Origin: an uncultured Coriobacteriaceae bacterium
Lineage (GTDB): Bacteria; Actinomycetota; Coriobacteriia; Coriobacteriales; Eggerthellaceae
NCBI GenBank assembly: GCA_900550385.1
Contig: URRZ01000012.1
Coordinates: 1-36,039, forward strand
Direction of reading: 5' to 3'
Length of the DNA stretch: 36,039 nt
Within the stretch, counting starts at the first letter, position 1. Each line of letters opens with the position of its first letter. Below the pieces are notes generated by a model, which had not been told where the DNA came from, searched no databases, and saw nothing but the letters and a program-made list of their open reading frames with translations. Below are positions 18,010 through 25,498 of the stretch, piece by piece. The position numbers and the translations under genes are program-made.

Positions 18010-19323
18010 TCACAGCACCGCCAGGTAACGATCGCGTTCCCATTCGGACACGCAGCTTTGGTACTCGAGCCACTCCCGGCGCTTCGCCTCCACCAGGTAG
18101 CCATGGATGTGCTCGCCGAGCGTCCTGCGCATCAGATCCGACCCCGCGAACAGCTCGACCGCATCGCCGAGGGACAGCGGCAGCGTGCCGGACGCGGCAT
18201 CGGCGGCGGCATCCGCAGGCGCCGCGAGCTCGAGGCCCTCCTCGATGCCCGCCAAGCCCGCCGCGAGCATCACCGAGAAGGCGAGGTAGGGGTTCGCCGC
18301 CGGATCGGGGCTGCGCAGCTCCACGCGGCAGGCGCGCTCGCTGTCGGGCCGGTAGCCCGGCACGCGAACGATGCTGGTGCGGTCCGAGCGCGCCCACGAA
18401 AGCTGCACGGGCGCCTTGGGATCCCCCACCAGGCGCTTGTAGGAGTTGACGGTCTGGTTGGTGACCAGGCAGAACTCCGGCGCGTACTTCAGCAGGCCGG
18501 CGATGTAGCTTTTCGCCAGAGGCGACAGGCGGAACCCGTCGGGATCCGCCGGATCGTAGAACGCGTTGCGGCCGTCCAGGTCGAACAGGCTCTGGTGGAC
18601 GTGCATGGCGCTGCCCGGCGCGTCGGTGAGGGGCTTGGGCATGAACGTGGCGTGGACCCCGTGCTTGATGGCGATCTCCTTCACCACCATCTTGTAGGTC
18701 ATCACGGCGTCTGCCATGGAGAGCGCCTCGTCGTAGCGCAGGTCGATCTCGTGCTGCGAGGGCCCCAGCTCGTGGTGGGAGTACTCCACGGGAATGCCCA
18801 TCTGCTCCAGCGTGAGGACGGTGTCGCGGCGCAGATCGCTCGCGTAGTCGAGCGTGGTGAGGTCGAAGTAGCCGCCCGTGTCCAGCACTTCGGGGCTCGA
18901 CGGGCTTTTGAAGTAGTAGTACTCCAGCTCGGGCCCGACGTTGAAGATGTAGCCCATGTCGGCGGCATGGTCCAGCATCCGCGCCAAGACGTGGCGCGGG
19001 TCGCCCTCGAACGGCGCCCCTCCGGGCGTGCGGATGTCGCAGAACATGCGGGCGACGGCGTTGGATTCGGGACGCCACGGCAGCACCTGGAACGTGGTGG
19101 GGTCCGGGAAGGCGATCATATCCGATTCCTTCTCCAGCGCGAAGCCCTCGATGCAGCTGCCGTCGAAGCCCATCCCCTCGGAGAAGGCGTTGTCCAGCTC
19201 GCTGGGGATGACGGCGAACGACTTCATGCTCCCCATGACGTCGGTGAACCAGAACCTGACGAAATGGACGTCGCGGCTCTTGATGGTCTTCTGCACGAAA
19301 TCCTGCTGCGGGTTGGGGGTCAT
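18010..19323 (-). CDS. glnA: Glutamine synthetase type I
   Basis: It makes glutamine from glutamate, ammonia and ATP. The 437 residues align over the whole length with the short GSI-alpha class. Motifs include FDGSCIEGF, GPELEYYYFK, HHELGPSQHEID, KHGVHATFMPKPL, TVNSYKRLV and DPAANPYLAFSVML. The adenylylation motif NLYDLP of the GSI-beta class is absent. The residue matching Bacillus subtilis Arg62, which mediates feedback control, is Leu63 here (EGFALEKESD). The ATG at 19323 follows AAAGGA. The GlnR-like regulator is next in the operon. Confidence 0.96.
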   Translation of the reverse strand: MTPNPQQDFVQKTIKSRDVHFVRFWFTDVMGSMKSFAVIPSELDNAFSEGMGFDGSCIEGFALEKESDMIAFPDPTTFQVLPWRPESNAVARMFCDIRTPGGAPFEGDPRHVLARMLDHAADMGYIFNVGPELEYYYFKSPSSPEVLDTGGYFDLTTLDYASDLRRDTVLTLEQMGIPVEYSHHELGPSQHEIDLRYDEALSMADAVMTYKMVVKEIAIKHGVHATFMPKPLTDAPGSAMHVHQSLFDLDGRNAFYDPADPDGFRLSPLAKSYIAGLLKYAPEFCLVTNQTVNSYKRLVGDPKAPVQLSWARSDRTSIVRVPGYRPDSERACRVELRSPDPAANPYLAFSVMLAAGLAGIEEGLELAAPADAAADAASGTLPLSLGDAVELFAGSDLMRRTLGEHIHGYLVEAKRREWLEYQSCVSEWERDRYLAVL

Positions 19324-19383
19324 CGCCCTGTCCTTTCCTCGCCACGCGGACCGCGGTCATCCGATCCGCCCATGATTCCCTGA

Positions 19384-19415
19384 AGTATAGCGTCCCTAGT
19401 TTGCCATCGCGTTAC
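19384..19415 (-). promoter_or_regulatory. Probable glnA promoter with an upstream GTAAC/GCAAAC element
   Basis: A TATACT -10 lies at 19384-19389 on the minus strand without any -35 consensus. In the -35 position (19399-19415) there is GTAAC, 6 nt, then GCAAAC. This recalls the GTNAC-n6-GNAAC half-sites of actinobacterial GlnR but the AC-to-AC distance is one base too long. An activator-dependent promoter is plausible; the binding protein is not shown. Confidence 0.45.
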
Positions 19416-19567
19416 ATCGCCGGAAAGAAAACCGAAGCGCCGTCCTGCCGAAAAAGCCCGAAGCCCATCGCCCCAGTCGCAAAGCTTCCGCAAACGCCCT
19501 CCGCCCTCCCGCCCCGGGAAACCCGTTTGAGAGAGCACGCACCTGCCCGCGCGGCGCGGGCGAGCCG

Positions 19568-19600
19568 CAAAGAAAAACGGGCCCGGTTTCCCGAGCCCGT
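19568..19600 (-). terminator. Intrinsic terminator of the met transporter operon
   Basis: On the minus strand a 10-bp stem (one G-T pair) closes a GAAA loop (19577-19600) and is followed by TTTTCTTTG. It lies 26 nt after the metQ stop codon. Confidence 0.9.
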
Positions 19601-19625
19601 CCGAAACGGCTATGCTGCCGGATCC

Positions 19626-20489
19626 CTACTTGAGGCCGTCAAGCGAGTCGGTCTTGCCGGGGTAGAGGCCCAGCGGCTCGAAGTGGATGCCGCCGGCGTT
19701 GGCGAGATCGGTGCCGTTCTGCTCGTTGTAGTCGTTCAGGTAGGTGACGTGCTGGAAGTAGTTGGCGTCCAGCTCGCCGTCGGTCACGGCGACGTTGGGC
19801 TGGATGTAGTCGTTGAACTCGCGGACTTCGAGCGTCCAGCCCTTCTCGGCCAGCAGGTCGGAGATCTGAGCGAGGATCTCGGCGTGCGGCGCCGGGGACG
19901 CGCCGACGGAGATGACGGTGTCGTCGCCGGTGGCCTCGGGGATGGCGGACTCGTCGACCACGTCGGCGACCATCACGACGCTGCCGTTATAGGTGGAGTC
20001 GATGTAGTCCTTGACCGTCTGGGTGGACAGCGCGGCGACCAGCGCCTGGATCTTGGGCGTGCTCTCCTCGCCCGCGCGGCAGGCGACCACGTTCTGGTAC
20101 ATGTCGGCTGCCTCGGAGTCGGTGGCCTCGACGGCGAGCGTGGAGGCGGTGTCCAGGCCGGCGCCGATGGCGTAGTTGCCGTTGATGACGGCCATGTCCA
20201 GATCGGGCAGCGAGGTGGGCAGCGAAGCGGCCTCCATCTCGACGATCTCGATGTTGTTCGGATTGTCGGCGATGTCGTTCTTGGTCGCCTGCAGGCCGGC
20301 GTCCTCCTCGAGCGTGATCAGGCCCTGGTCCTGCAGGAGCAGCAGGGCGCGCGCCTCGTTGGTCGGGTCGGACGGCACGCCGATCTGCAGGCCCTCCGAG
20401 CTGCCGCCCCCGCAGCCCGTCAGGGCGACCAGCGTGGCGCCTGCCAGCGCGGCGGCTGCCACCGCCTTCGCCAAAGCGAACTTCTTCAT
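19626..20489 (-). CDS. metQ: MetQ-family substrate-binding lipoprotein, circularly permuted
   Basis: MetQ captures methionine (D or L) or related ligands outside the membrane for MetNI. This 287-residue protein has a lipoprotein signal with lipobox LTGC and lipidated Cys26. After it, the halves of the family fold appear in swapped order. Residues 33-178 (IGVPSDPTNEARALLLLQDQ, then VINGNYAIGAGL and TVKDYIDSTYNG) are normally the C-terminal half. Residues 190-287 (ISVGASPAPHAEIL, DYIQPNVAVTDGELDANYFQ, EPLGLYPGKTDSLDGLK) are normally the N-terminal half. A short acidic linker joins them. The new C-terminus ends where canonical MetQ continues into its second half, a precise permutation. All lies in one open frame. 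The ATG at 20489 follows AAGGGGAT. Since the rest of the operon matches, it is probably functional; the ligand is unproven. Confidence 0.9.
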   Translation of the reverse strand: MKKFALAKAVAAAALAGATLVALTGCGGGSSEGLQIGVPSDPTNEARALLLLQDQGLITLEEDAGLQATKNDIADNPNNIEIVEMEAASLPTSLPDLDMAVINGNYAIGAGLDTASTLAVEATDSEAADMYQNVVACRAGEESTPKIQALVAALSTQTVKDYIDSTYNGSVVMVADVVDESAIPEATGDDTVISVGASPAPHAEILAQISDLLAEKGWTLEVREFNDYIQPNVAVTDGELDANYFQHVTYLNDYNEQNGTDLANAGGIHFEPLGLYPGKTDSLDGLK

Positions 20490-20720
20490 ATGGATCCCCT
20501 TCCTATTCATCATTTCGGATATTTCGCTTATACCATCAAAGCAAAATCCGGTTTCCGACGTGTTTCCGATACGGTAGAGAATGGCGCCGAAACGGCGGGG
20601 AGGATCGGACCCGACGCTCGTTTCTACGCCGGAGAGTCGCACGGCAGCCGCTTCGCTGCTCGACTTTCAGGTCGCTCGCAACGTCGGCGAGAGCGCCTCA
20701 GGCGGCCGCAGCGTCGGCCG

Positions 20721-20748
20721 GTTCCGGCGGCCGGCAAGCCGGCGGAAC
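20721..20748 (-). other. Intercistronic hairpin between metI and metQ
   Basis: Immediately after the metI stop, GTTCCG and CGGAAC plus an inner CCGGC/GCCGG stem can pair. No T-run follows. It could stabilise or partly terminate the upstream mRNA and so set a different MetQ level. The 258-nt gap holds no gene; a TATAAG hexamer 46 nt before metQ has no good -35. Confidence 0.4.
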
Positions 20749-21425
20749 TACCGATTGCGGCGGTCGATCTTGCGCGCCAGGATGTCGCCGGCGCTCTGGA
20801 ACACCTGCACCAGCACGATGCACAGAATCACCGCGGCGATCATGACGTCGTCCTGGTAGCGCTGGTAGCCGTAGCGGATGGCGATGTCGCCCAGGCCGCC
20901 CGCGCCGACGGTGCCCGCCATGGCCGAGTAGCCGAACAGCGTGATGAACGTGATGGACACGCCGCGGATGAGCGAGGGCAGGCTCTCGCGCAGGAACACC
21001 TTCACGACGATCTGCCACACGCTGGCGCCGAAGCTCTGCGCCGCCTCCACCAAGCCGCCGTCGACCTCGGCGAGGCTCTGCTCGACCATGCGGCCCACGA
21101 AGGGAGCCGCCGCCACGATGAGCGGGACGATGGCGCCGGGGACGCCCAGCGAGGTGCCCACGACCCAGCGGGTGAACGGGATGAGCGCCACGAGCAGGAT
21201 GATGAACGGGATGGAGCGGCCGATGTTGACGATCCAGCCCAGCACGGCGTTGAGCGCCTTGTGCGGGCGCAGGCCGCCCGGGGCGGTGACCACCAGCAGC
21301 ACGCCCAGCGGGATGCCGATGACGTAGGCGCCCAGCGTGGCGACGACCGTCATGACGATGGTGTCCCACGTGCCCTGGGCGAGCAGCAGGCCGTATTCGT
21401 CGAAGAAAGAAGCCAGGAAGTCCAT
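20748..21425 (-). CDS. metI: Methionine ABC transporter permease MetI
   Basis: MetI forms the membrane channel of the MetNIQ importer. The 225 residues contain about five membrane segments and the permease coupling loop (FVGRMVEQSLAEVDGGLVEAAQSFGAS, the EAA motif), then GYSAMAGTVGAGGLGDIAIRYGYQRY, typical of MetI. The length is normal. The ATG at 21425 lies 4 nt past the metN stop and follows GAGGT. The operon order is metN-metI-metQ. Confidence 0.96.
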   Translation of the reverse strand: MDFLASFFDEYGLLLAQGTWDTIVMTVVATLGAYVIGIPLGVLLVVTAPGGLRPHKALNAVLGWIVNIGRSIPFIILLVALIPFTRWVVGTSLGVPGAIVPLIVAAAPFVGRMVEQSLAEVDGGLVEAAQSFGASVWQIVVKVFLRESLPSLIRGVSITFITLFGYSAMAGTVGAGGLGDIAIRYGYQRYQDDVMIAAVILCIVLVQVFQSAGDILARKIDRRNR

Positions 21426-21429
21426 CTTG

Positions 21430-22296
21430 CTACCTCGCATTCCCGACGAGTTCGGCAGCAGGCTCTCCGACGCGCACGTCGGCACCGGCAAGCACCGCCG
21501 CCGCCGAATCGACCGCGGCGGCCGAAGGCTCGACCCACTCGTCCGGCACGCCCGAGAGGCTGTCGTTTTGGATGAGCTCGCGGGTGACCGGGCTCTTGGG
21601 GTTCGAGAACACCTCGGCGGTGGTCCCCTCCTCCACGATGCGCCCGGCATCGATGACCGCGATGCGGTTGCAGATCTTCTGCGCGACGGCGAGGGAGTGG
21701 GTGATGACGACCATCGTCACCCCCAGGCTGGCGTTGATCTCCTTCAACAGCTTCAGGATCGATACCGTCGTGCGCGTGTCGAGGGCGCTAGTCGCCTCGT
21801 CGCACAGCATGATCTTGGGGTTGTTCGCCAGCGCGCGGGCGATGGCGACGCGCTGCTGCTGGCCGCCCGAAAGCTGGCTAGGATAGCTGTTGGCCTTGTC
21901 GGCGAGCTCCACCACCTCGAGCAGCTCGCGGGCGCGCTCGGCGGCGCTGCCCTTGCCCTCGTGGCGCAGCTCCAGCGGGAACGTCACGTTGCGCAGCACC
22001 GTGCGCTGCTGGAACAGGCTGAAGTTCTGGAAGATCATGCCGATGGACGAGCGAAGCTCGAGCAGCTGCTTGCCGGAGAAGTCGGTGACGTCGCGGCCGT
22101 CGATGAGGATCTTGCCCGACGTGGGGCGCTCGAGCAGGTTGATGCAGCGCACGAGCGTGGACTTGCCGGCGCCCGACGCGCCGATGATGCCGAAGATGTC
22201 GCCGTCCTCGATGGTGAGGTTGACGTCGTCCAAGGCGTGATGCGCCGAATCGGACGCAGCGTTATACGTTTTGCAAAGGTGTTGTATCTCTATCAT
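21430..22296 (-). CDS. metN: Methionine ABC transporter ATPase MetN, short form without the NIL domain
   Basis: MetN hydrolyses ATP to power import. It starts MIEIQHLCKTYN and shows Walker A GASGAGKS (39-46), Q-loop region MIFQNFSLF, signature LSGGQQQRVAIARAL, Walker B IMLCDEATSALD and the switch His (VITHSLAV). MetN proteins are usually about 340 residues and end in an ACT-like NIL domain that binds methionine and shuts the transporter. This one has 288 residues and ends in an Ala/Val-rich tail (AAAVDSAAAVLAGADVRVGE) with no such fold. Trans-inhibition by cytoplasmic methionine is therefore probably lost. It is the first gene of the operon; the site upstream of the ATG (GGGA) is weak. Confidence 0.94.
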   Translation of the reverse strand: MIEIQHLCKTYNAASDSAHHALDDVNLTIEDGDIFGIIGASGAGKSTLVRCINLLERPTSGKILIDGRDVTDFSGKQLLELRSSIGMIFQNFSLFQQRTVLRNVTFPLELRHEGKGSAAERARELLEVVELADKANSYPSQLSGGQQQRVAIARALANNPKIMLCDEATSALDTRTTVSILKLLKEINASLGVTMVVITHSLAVAQKICNRIAVIDAGRIVEEGTTAEVFSNPKSPVTRELIQNDSLSGVPDEWVEPSAAAVDSAAAVLAGADVRVGEPAAELVGNAR

Positions 22297-22439
22297 GGTG
22301 CATTCCCAATGTTTCTCGTACCGTCACAGAACATGCGGAGGCGCCGCGGCCTGCGGCATCCGCGCCGAAACTATGCCCGGGCTCCCGCTTTCATGCCGGA
22401 AGACCCAGGCTTGGGCATGCCCATGCTATGTCCGAGCCG

Positions 22440-22468
22440 ATAATCCATACCGGGTTATCTTATGGCAA
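22440..22468 (-). promoter_or_regulatory. Probable promoter of the met transporter operon
   Basis: There is a TTGCCA -35 (22463-22468), a 17-nt spacer and a GATTAT -10 (22440-22445). It would give a leader of about 140 nt before metN. The leader contains a stable GC-rich hairpin around 22331-22360, but I cannot fit it to a SAM riboswitch or T-box. Confidence 0.5.
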
Positions 22469-22490
22469 CAGCGCCTTGCTGTCGAGGGGT

Positions 22491-22550
22491 GAAAGGAAAG
22501 GCGGCCCGACCGGCGCCCGATGCGGCTTTCCCGCGCGCCCCGGTTCGGCC
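22491..22550 (-). terminator. Terminator after the glycosyltransferase gene
   Basis: On the minus strand a long GC-rich imperfect stem (22535-22550 with 22503-22517, capped by an inner GCGG/CCGC hairpin) is followed by CCTTTCCTTTC. It starts 12 nt past the stop codon. Confidence 0.6.
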
Positions 22551-22561
22551 CAAGCCGGCCG

Positions 22562-23902
22562 TCATGCCAGCTTGCGGATGAGGTCGACGATCGCCTGGTA
22601 CGATCGCGGCTGGTCGAACTGCTCCTCGGCGATGCGACGGCCCTTCGCCGCCATGATCTTGCGCAGCGACGAGTTGCGCGCGAGCTCCTCGATCGCATCG
22701 GCGAGCGCCTCGGGATCCTCCGCCTCGACGTTGATGCCGAAGCCGTCGGAGGCGACCTTGCCCCGGAACTCCGGGCTCGAGCCCGTGTTGATCATGGGGC
22801 TTCCGCTGGCGAGGTAGTCGCCGATCTTGGTCACGATGCTCTGCGCCGCCGTCTTCACCAGCGAGTTCACGACGATGTCCGACTTCGAGAGCCATGCCGC
22901 CATGTTGGGATAGTCCTGGTAGCCCAGGAAATCGACCGGGGCGCCCAGCTGCCCCGCCAGCGCCTCGAGCTTCTGCCGATCGGGCCCGTCGCCCAGGATC
23001 TTCACGCGCACCGGCGGCGTGGTGCGCCGCGGCGCGCCTCCCCCGTCGGCCAAGCGGCGCTCTTCCAGGATCGCCGCCGCCCTCACCAACGTCGCAAGAT
23101 CGTAGCTCGCTCCCAGCGTGCCCGCATAGCTCGCCCACACCTCGCCCTCGGGCTTGTCGATCCCGTCGGCGTTCTCCGCAACGCCGGCGTCGAACAGCGA
23201 CAGGTCGTTGCCCACGTACACCGTGACGCGGGGATAGGGCTCGCTTCGGTCCTTCGCTGGCCGGGCGGCGTACTCGTCGGACGTGCCGACGGCCCCGGAG
23301 AGGAGCCGGTACACCTCGCGCGCATCGCGCGAGAACGGGTGGAACACGATATCGCTGATCACGGGGATGTCCGCGACCATGCGCATCGCCTCGGGCCACA
23401 GGTCGTTGATGTCCGCCACGAACGGGATGCGGTTGCGGTGCGCCTCCTCCGCGCAGACGCGCGCCACGTCGTTGGGCGGGATCTCCGCATAGATCAGGTC
23501 GAACGCCCGAGGGTCGGCGTCGAAGCGCTCGCGCAGCATCGCGCGGAGGTTCTTCGCCGCGATGCGGTGGCTGTTGATGCGCGCCAAGTCGAGGTTCTTC
23601 CGGTAACCGGGTTCCTGGATGAACGAGATGCGGTAGGGCTGGGTCCGGTAGCACTCGCGCGAGGTGTCGCGCTGCGCCTTCTCCCAATGCTGGAACGACG
23701 AGGTGAACAGCTCCACCTCGAACCCCTCGCGCACCAGAAGCTCGGACAGGAAGCGGAAGCGCGTGTAGCCGCGCGTCTCGTCGCCCAGCTTCACGCCCAT
23801 GGTGACCACGGCGATGCGCTTGCTGCGCGCCGCGCGCGGCCCGCGAAAGCGCGCGTCGGCATCGGCGGCAGGGCGGCTGTTGTGTTGCGGAGTGTTTTCC
23901 AT
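22562..23902 (-). CDS. Glycosyltransferase, GT-B fold (family 4-like)
   Basis: It transfers a sugar from an activated donor to a glycan or lipid acceptor at the cytoplasmic face; donor and acceptor are unknown. The 446 residues form two Rossmann-like halves. The N-terminal half has RIAVVTMGVKLGDETRGYTR. The C-terminal half has VRVKILGDGPDRQKLEALA, VDFLGYQDYPNMAAWLSKSD, and VTKIGDYLASGSPMINTGSS, a GT4-type donor-binding region. There is no signal peptide or membrane segment. The ATG at 23902 has no ribosome binding site but sits 8 nt past a TATACT hexamer, suggesting a leaderless mRNA. It diverges from the aminotransferase/phosphoglycosyl-transferase pair, probably the same glycan pathway. Confidence 0.85.
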   Translation of the reverse strand: MENTPQHNSRPAADADARFRGPRAARSKRIAVVTMGVKLGDETRGYTRFRFLSELLVREGFEVELFTSSFQHWEKAQRDTSRECYRTQPYRISFIQEPGYRKNLDLARINSHRIAAKNLRAMLRERFDADPRAFDLIYAEIPPNDVARVCAEEAHRNRIPFVADINDLWPEAMRMVADIPVISDIVFHPFSRDAREVYRLLSGAVGTSDEYAARPAKDRSEPYPRVTVYVGNDLSLFDAGVAENADGIDKPEGEVWASYAGTLGASYDLATLVRAAAILEERRLADGGGAPRRTTPPVRVKILGDGPDRQKLEALAGQLGAPVDFLGYQDYPNMAAWLSKSDIVVNSLVKTAAQSIVTKIGDYLASGSPMINTGSSPEFRGKVASDGFGINVEAEDPEALADAIEELARNSSLRKIMAAKGRRIAEEQFDQPRSYQAIVDLIRKLA

Positions 23903-23909
23903 GGAGGGA

Positions 23910-23915
23910 AGTATA
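23910..23915 (-). promoter_or_regulatory. -10 element of a probably leaderless promoter
   Basis: TATACT ends 8 nt before the glycosyltransferase ATG, so transcription would start within about 2 nt of the start codon. No -35 consensus was found. Confidence 0.5.
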
Positions 23916-24187
23916 GCAAGTAAACCGGAGGATGGGCGGGAAGGCGGCGAGGGGATCGCGCGGATCGACCCGCCCGAACGCGGGCAGACGGAAGCGCCGG
24001 AGCGTTTGGAGCATTTTTCCTGTAGGTTGGATATTCGCGGAACCCGGCACCGCCGGCGGCGGGATAATGAAGTGCTTATGCGCGCGGAAGGCGACCGCCG
24101 CCGCGCACGATCAACCGGAATCGCGCGGACGCGCGGAAGACGCCCTCCCGCCCATGCGGGGCGGCGGGGCGATAAGGAGATGCGACC

Positions 24188-25498
24188 GTGAGCGGAATCG
24201 CCGAAGAGAACACCGTGATGGAGAGGCGCGAGATCCCCTTCTCGCCGCCCGACATCACGCAAGCCGAGATCGACGAGGTGGTCGACACGCTGAAGAGCGG
24301 ATGGATCACCACCGGGCCGAAGACGAAGGAGCTCGAGCGCGAACTCGCCGGCTTCACCGGCGCGGCGCGCGTCGCCTGCCTTTCGTCTGCCACCGCCGCC
24401 TTGGAGTGCGCGCTGCGCGCTTTGGGCATAGGGCCGGGGGACGAGGTCATCACCAGCGCCTACACCTACACGGCCTCCTGCTCTCCCATCTGCCATGTGG
24501 GCGCGACGCCGGTCTTAGCCGACGTGGCGCCGGGCAGCTTCGAGATGGATTACGCCGCGCTCGATGCGCTGATCACGCCGCGCACCCGCGCCATCGTTCC
24601 GGTGGACATCGCCGGGCGGCTGTGCGACTACGATGCGCTGGAGAAGGCGCTCGATGCCGCGCGCGACCGTTTCCAGCCCGCCAACGAGCGCCAAGAGGCC
24701 ATCGGCCGCATCGCCATCGCCGCCGACGGCGCCCACGCGCTGGGGGCGACGCGCCACGGCAGGCGCGCCGGCGAGGTGGCCGACCTCACCACGTTCTCGT
24801 TCCACGCCGTCAAGAACTTCACCACCGCCGAGGGCGGCGCGCTCGCATGGCGCCCGGGCCTGTTCGACGATGACGAGCTGTACCGCGAGGTCATGCTGAT
24901 GGCGCTGCACGGCCAGACCAAAGACGCGCTCGCCAAGACGAAGGCGGGAGCCTGGGAGTACGACATCGCCTTCCCCGGCTGGAAGTGCAACATGACCGAC
25001 ATCCAGGCGGCGCTGGGACTGGCCCAGCTGCGCCGCTACCCCGGCCTGCTGGCGCGGCGCCGCGCGCTCGTCGCGCGCTACGAGGACCGGCTCGCCGGCC
25101 TGCCGGTGAAGATCCTGCGCCACTACGAAGACGCCAGCGGCGCCGACGCCTCCCATGCCGAAGACGCCGCCGCCCGCGCCGAGGCGGGGGGCTTCTCCTC
25201 GAGCGGGCATTTGATGCTGGTGCGCATGCCCGGCAAATCGCAGGCGTTCCGCAACGCGTTGATCGAGCGGCTGGCGGGCATGGGCGTCGCGTCCAACGTG
25301 CACTACAAGCCGCTGCCGCTTCTGACGGCCTATCGCGACATGGGCTTCGCGATCGAGGACTTCCCCAACGCGTTTGCGCAGTTCGAAAACGAGGTCACGC
25401 TGCCGCTGCACACCAAGCTCTCCGACGGCGACGTCGACTACATCTGCGCATGCCTGCGCCAGGCATGGTCCCAGCTCGAATCGGAGGGTGCGCGCTAG
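24188..25498 (+). CDS. DegT/DnrJ/EryC1-family sugar aminotransferase
   Basis: These PLP enzymes aminate keto-sugar nucleotides, for example in the synthesis of UDP-4-amino sugars such as the bacillosamine precursor. The 436 residues open with REIPFSPPDITQAEIDEVV and GWITTGPKTKELE. The substrate/PLP loop SSATAALECALRALGI and YTYTASCSPICHVGATPVLADV follow. The PLP lysine is K209 in FSFHAVKNFTTAEGG. The C-terminus has NVHYKPLPLLTAYRDMGF, typical of the family. An insertion around residues 315-335 is rich in Ala/Asp/Glu. The GTG at 24188 follows AAGGAG at 8 nt. A GATAAT hexamer at 24063-24068 may be its -10. The phosphoglycosyl transferase gene follows without a gap. Confidence 0.93.
   Translation: MSGIAEENTVMERREIPFSPPDITQAEIDEVVDTLKSGWITTGPKTKELERELAGFTGAARVACLSSATAALECALRALGIGPGDEVITSAYTYTASCSPICHVGATPVLADVAPGSFEMDYAALDALITPRTRAIVPVDIAGRLCDYDALEKALDAARDRFQPANERQEAIGRIAIAADGAHALGATRHGRRAGEVADLTTFSFHAVKNFTTAEGGALAWRPGLFDDDELYREVMLMALHGQTKDALAKTKAGAWEYDIAFPGWKCNMTDIQAALGLAQLRRYPGLLARRRALVARYEDRLAGLPVKILRHYEDASGADASHAEDAAARAEAGGFSSSGHLMLVRMPGKSQAFRNALIERLAGMGVASNVHYKPLPLLTAYRDMGFAIEDFPNAFAQFENEVTLPLHTKLSDGDVDYICACLRQAWSQLESEGAR

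Larger units (their letters stand above)
19324..19625 (-). other. 302-nt region between metQ and glnA
   Basis: It contains the metQ terminator and the probable glnA promoter (both listed). I see no gene in between. Confidence 0.6.

Noticed and set aside
22297..22440. SAM riboswitch or T-box in front of the met operon
   Set aside because: I looked for the SAM-I, SAM-II and SAM-IV cores and for a T-box sequence; none fits. Only a GC-rich hairpin is visible.
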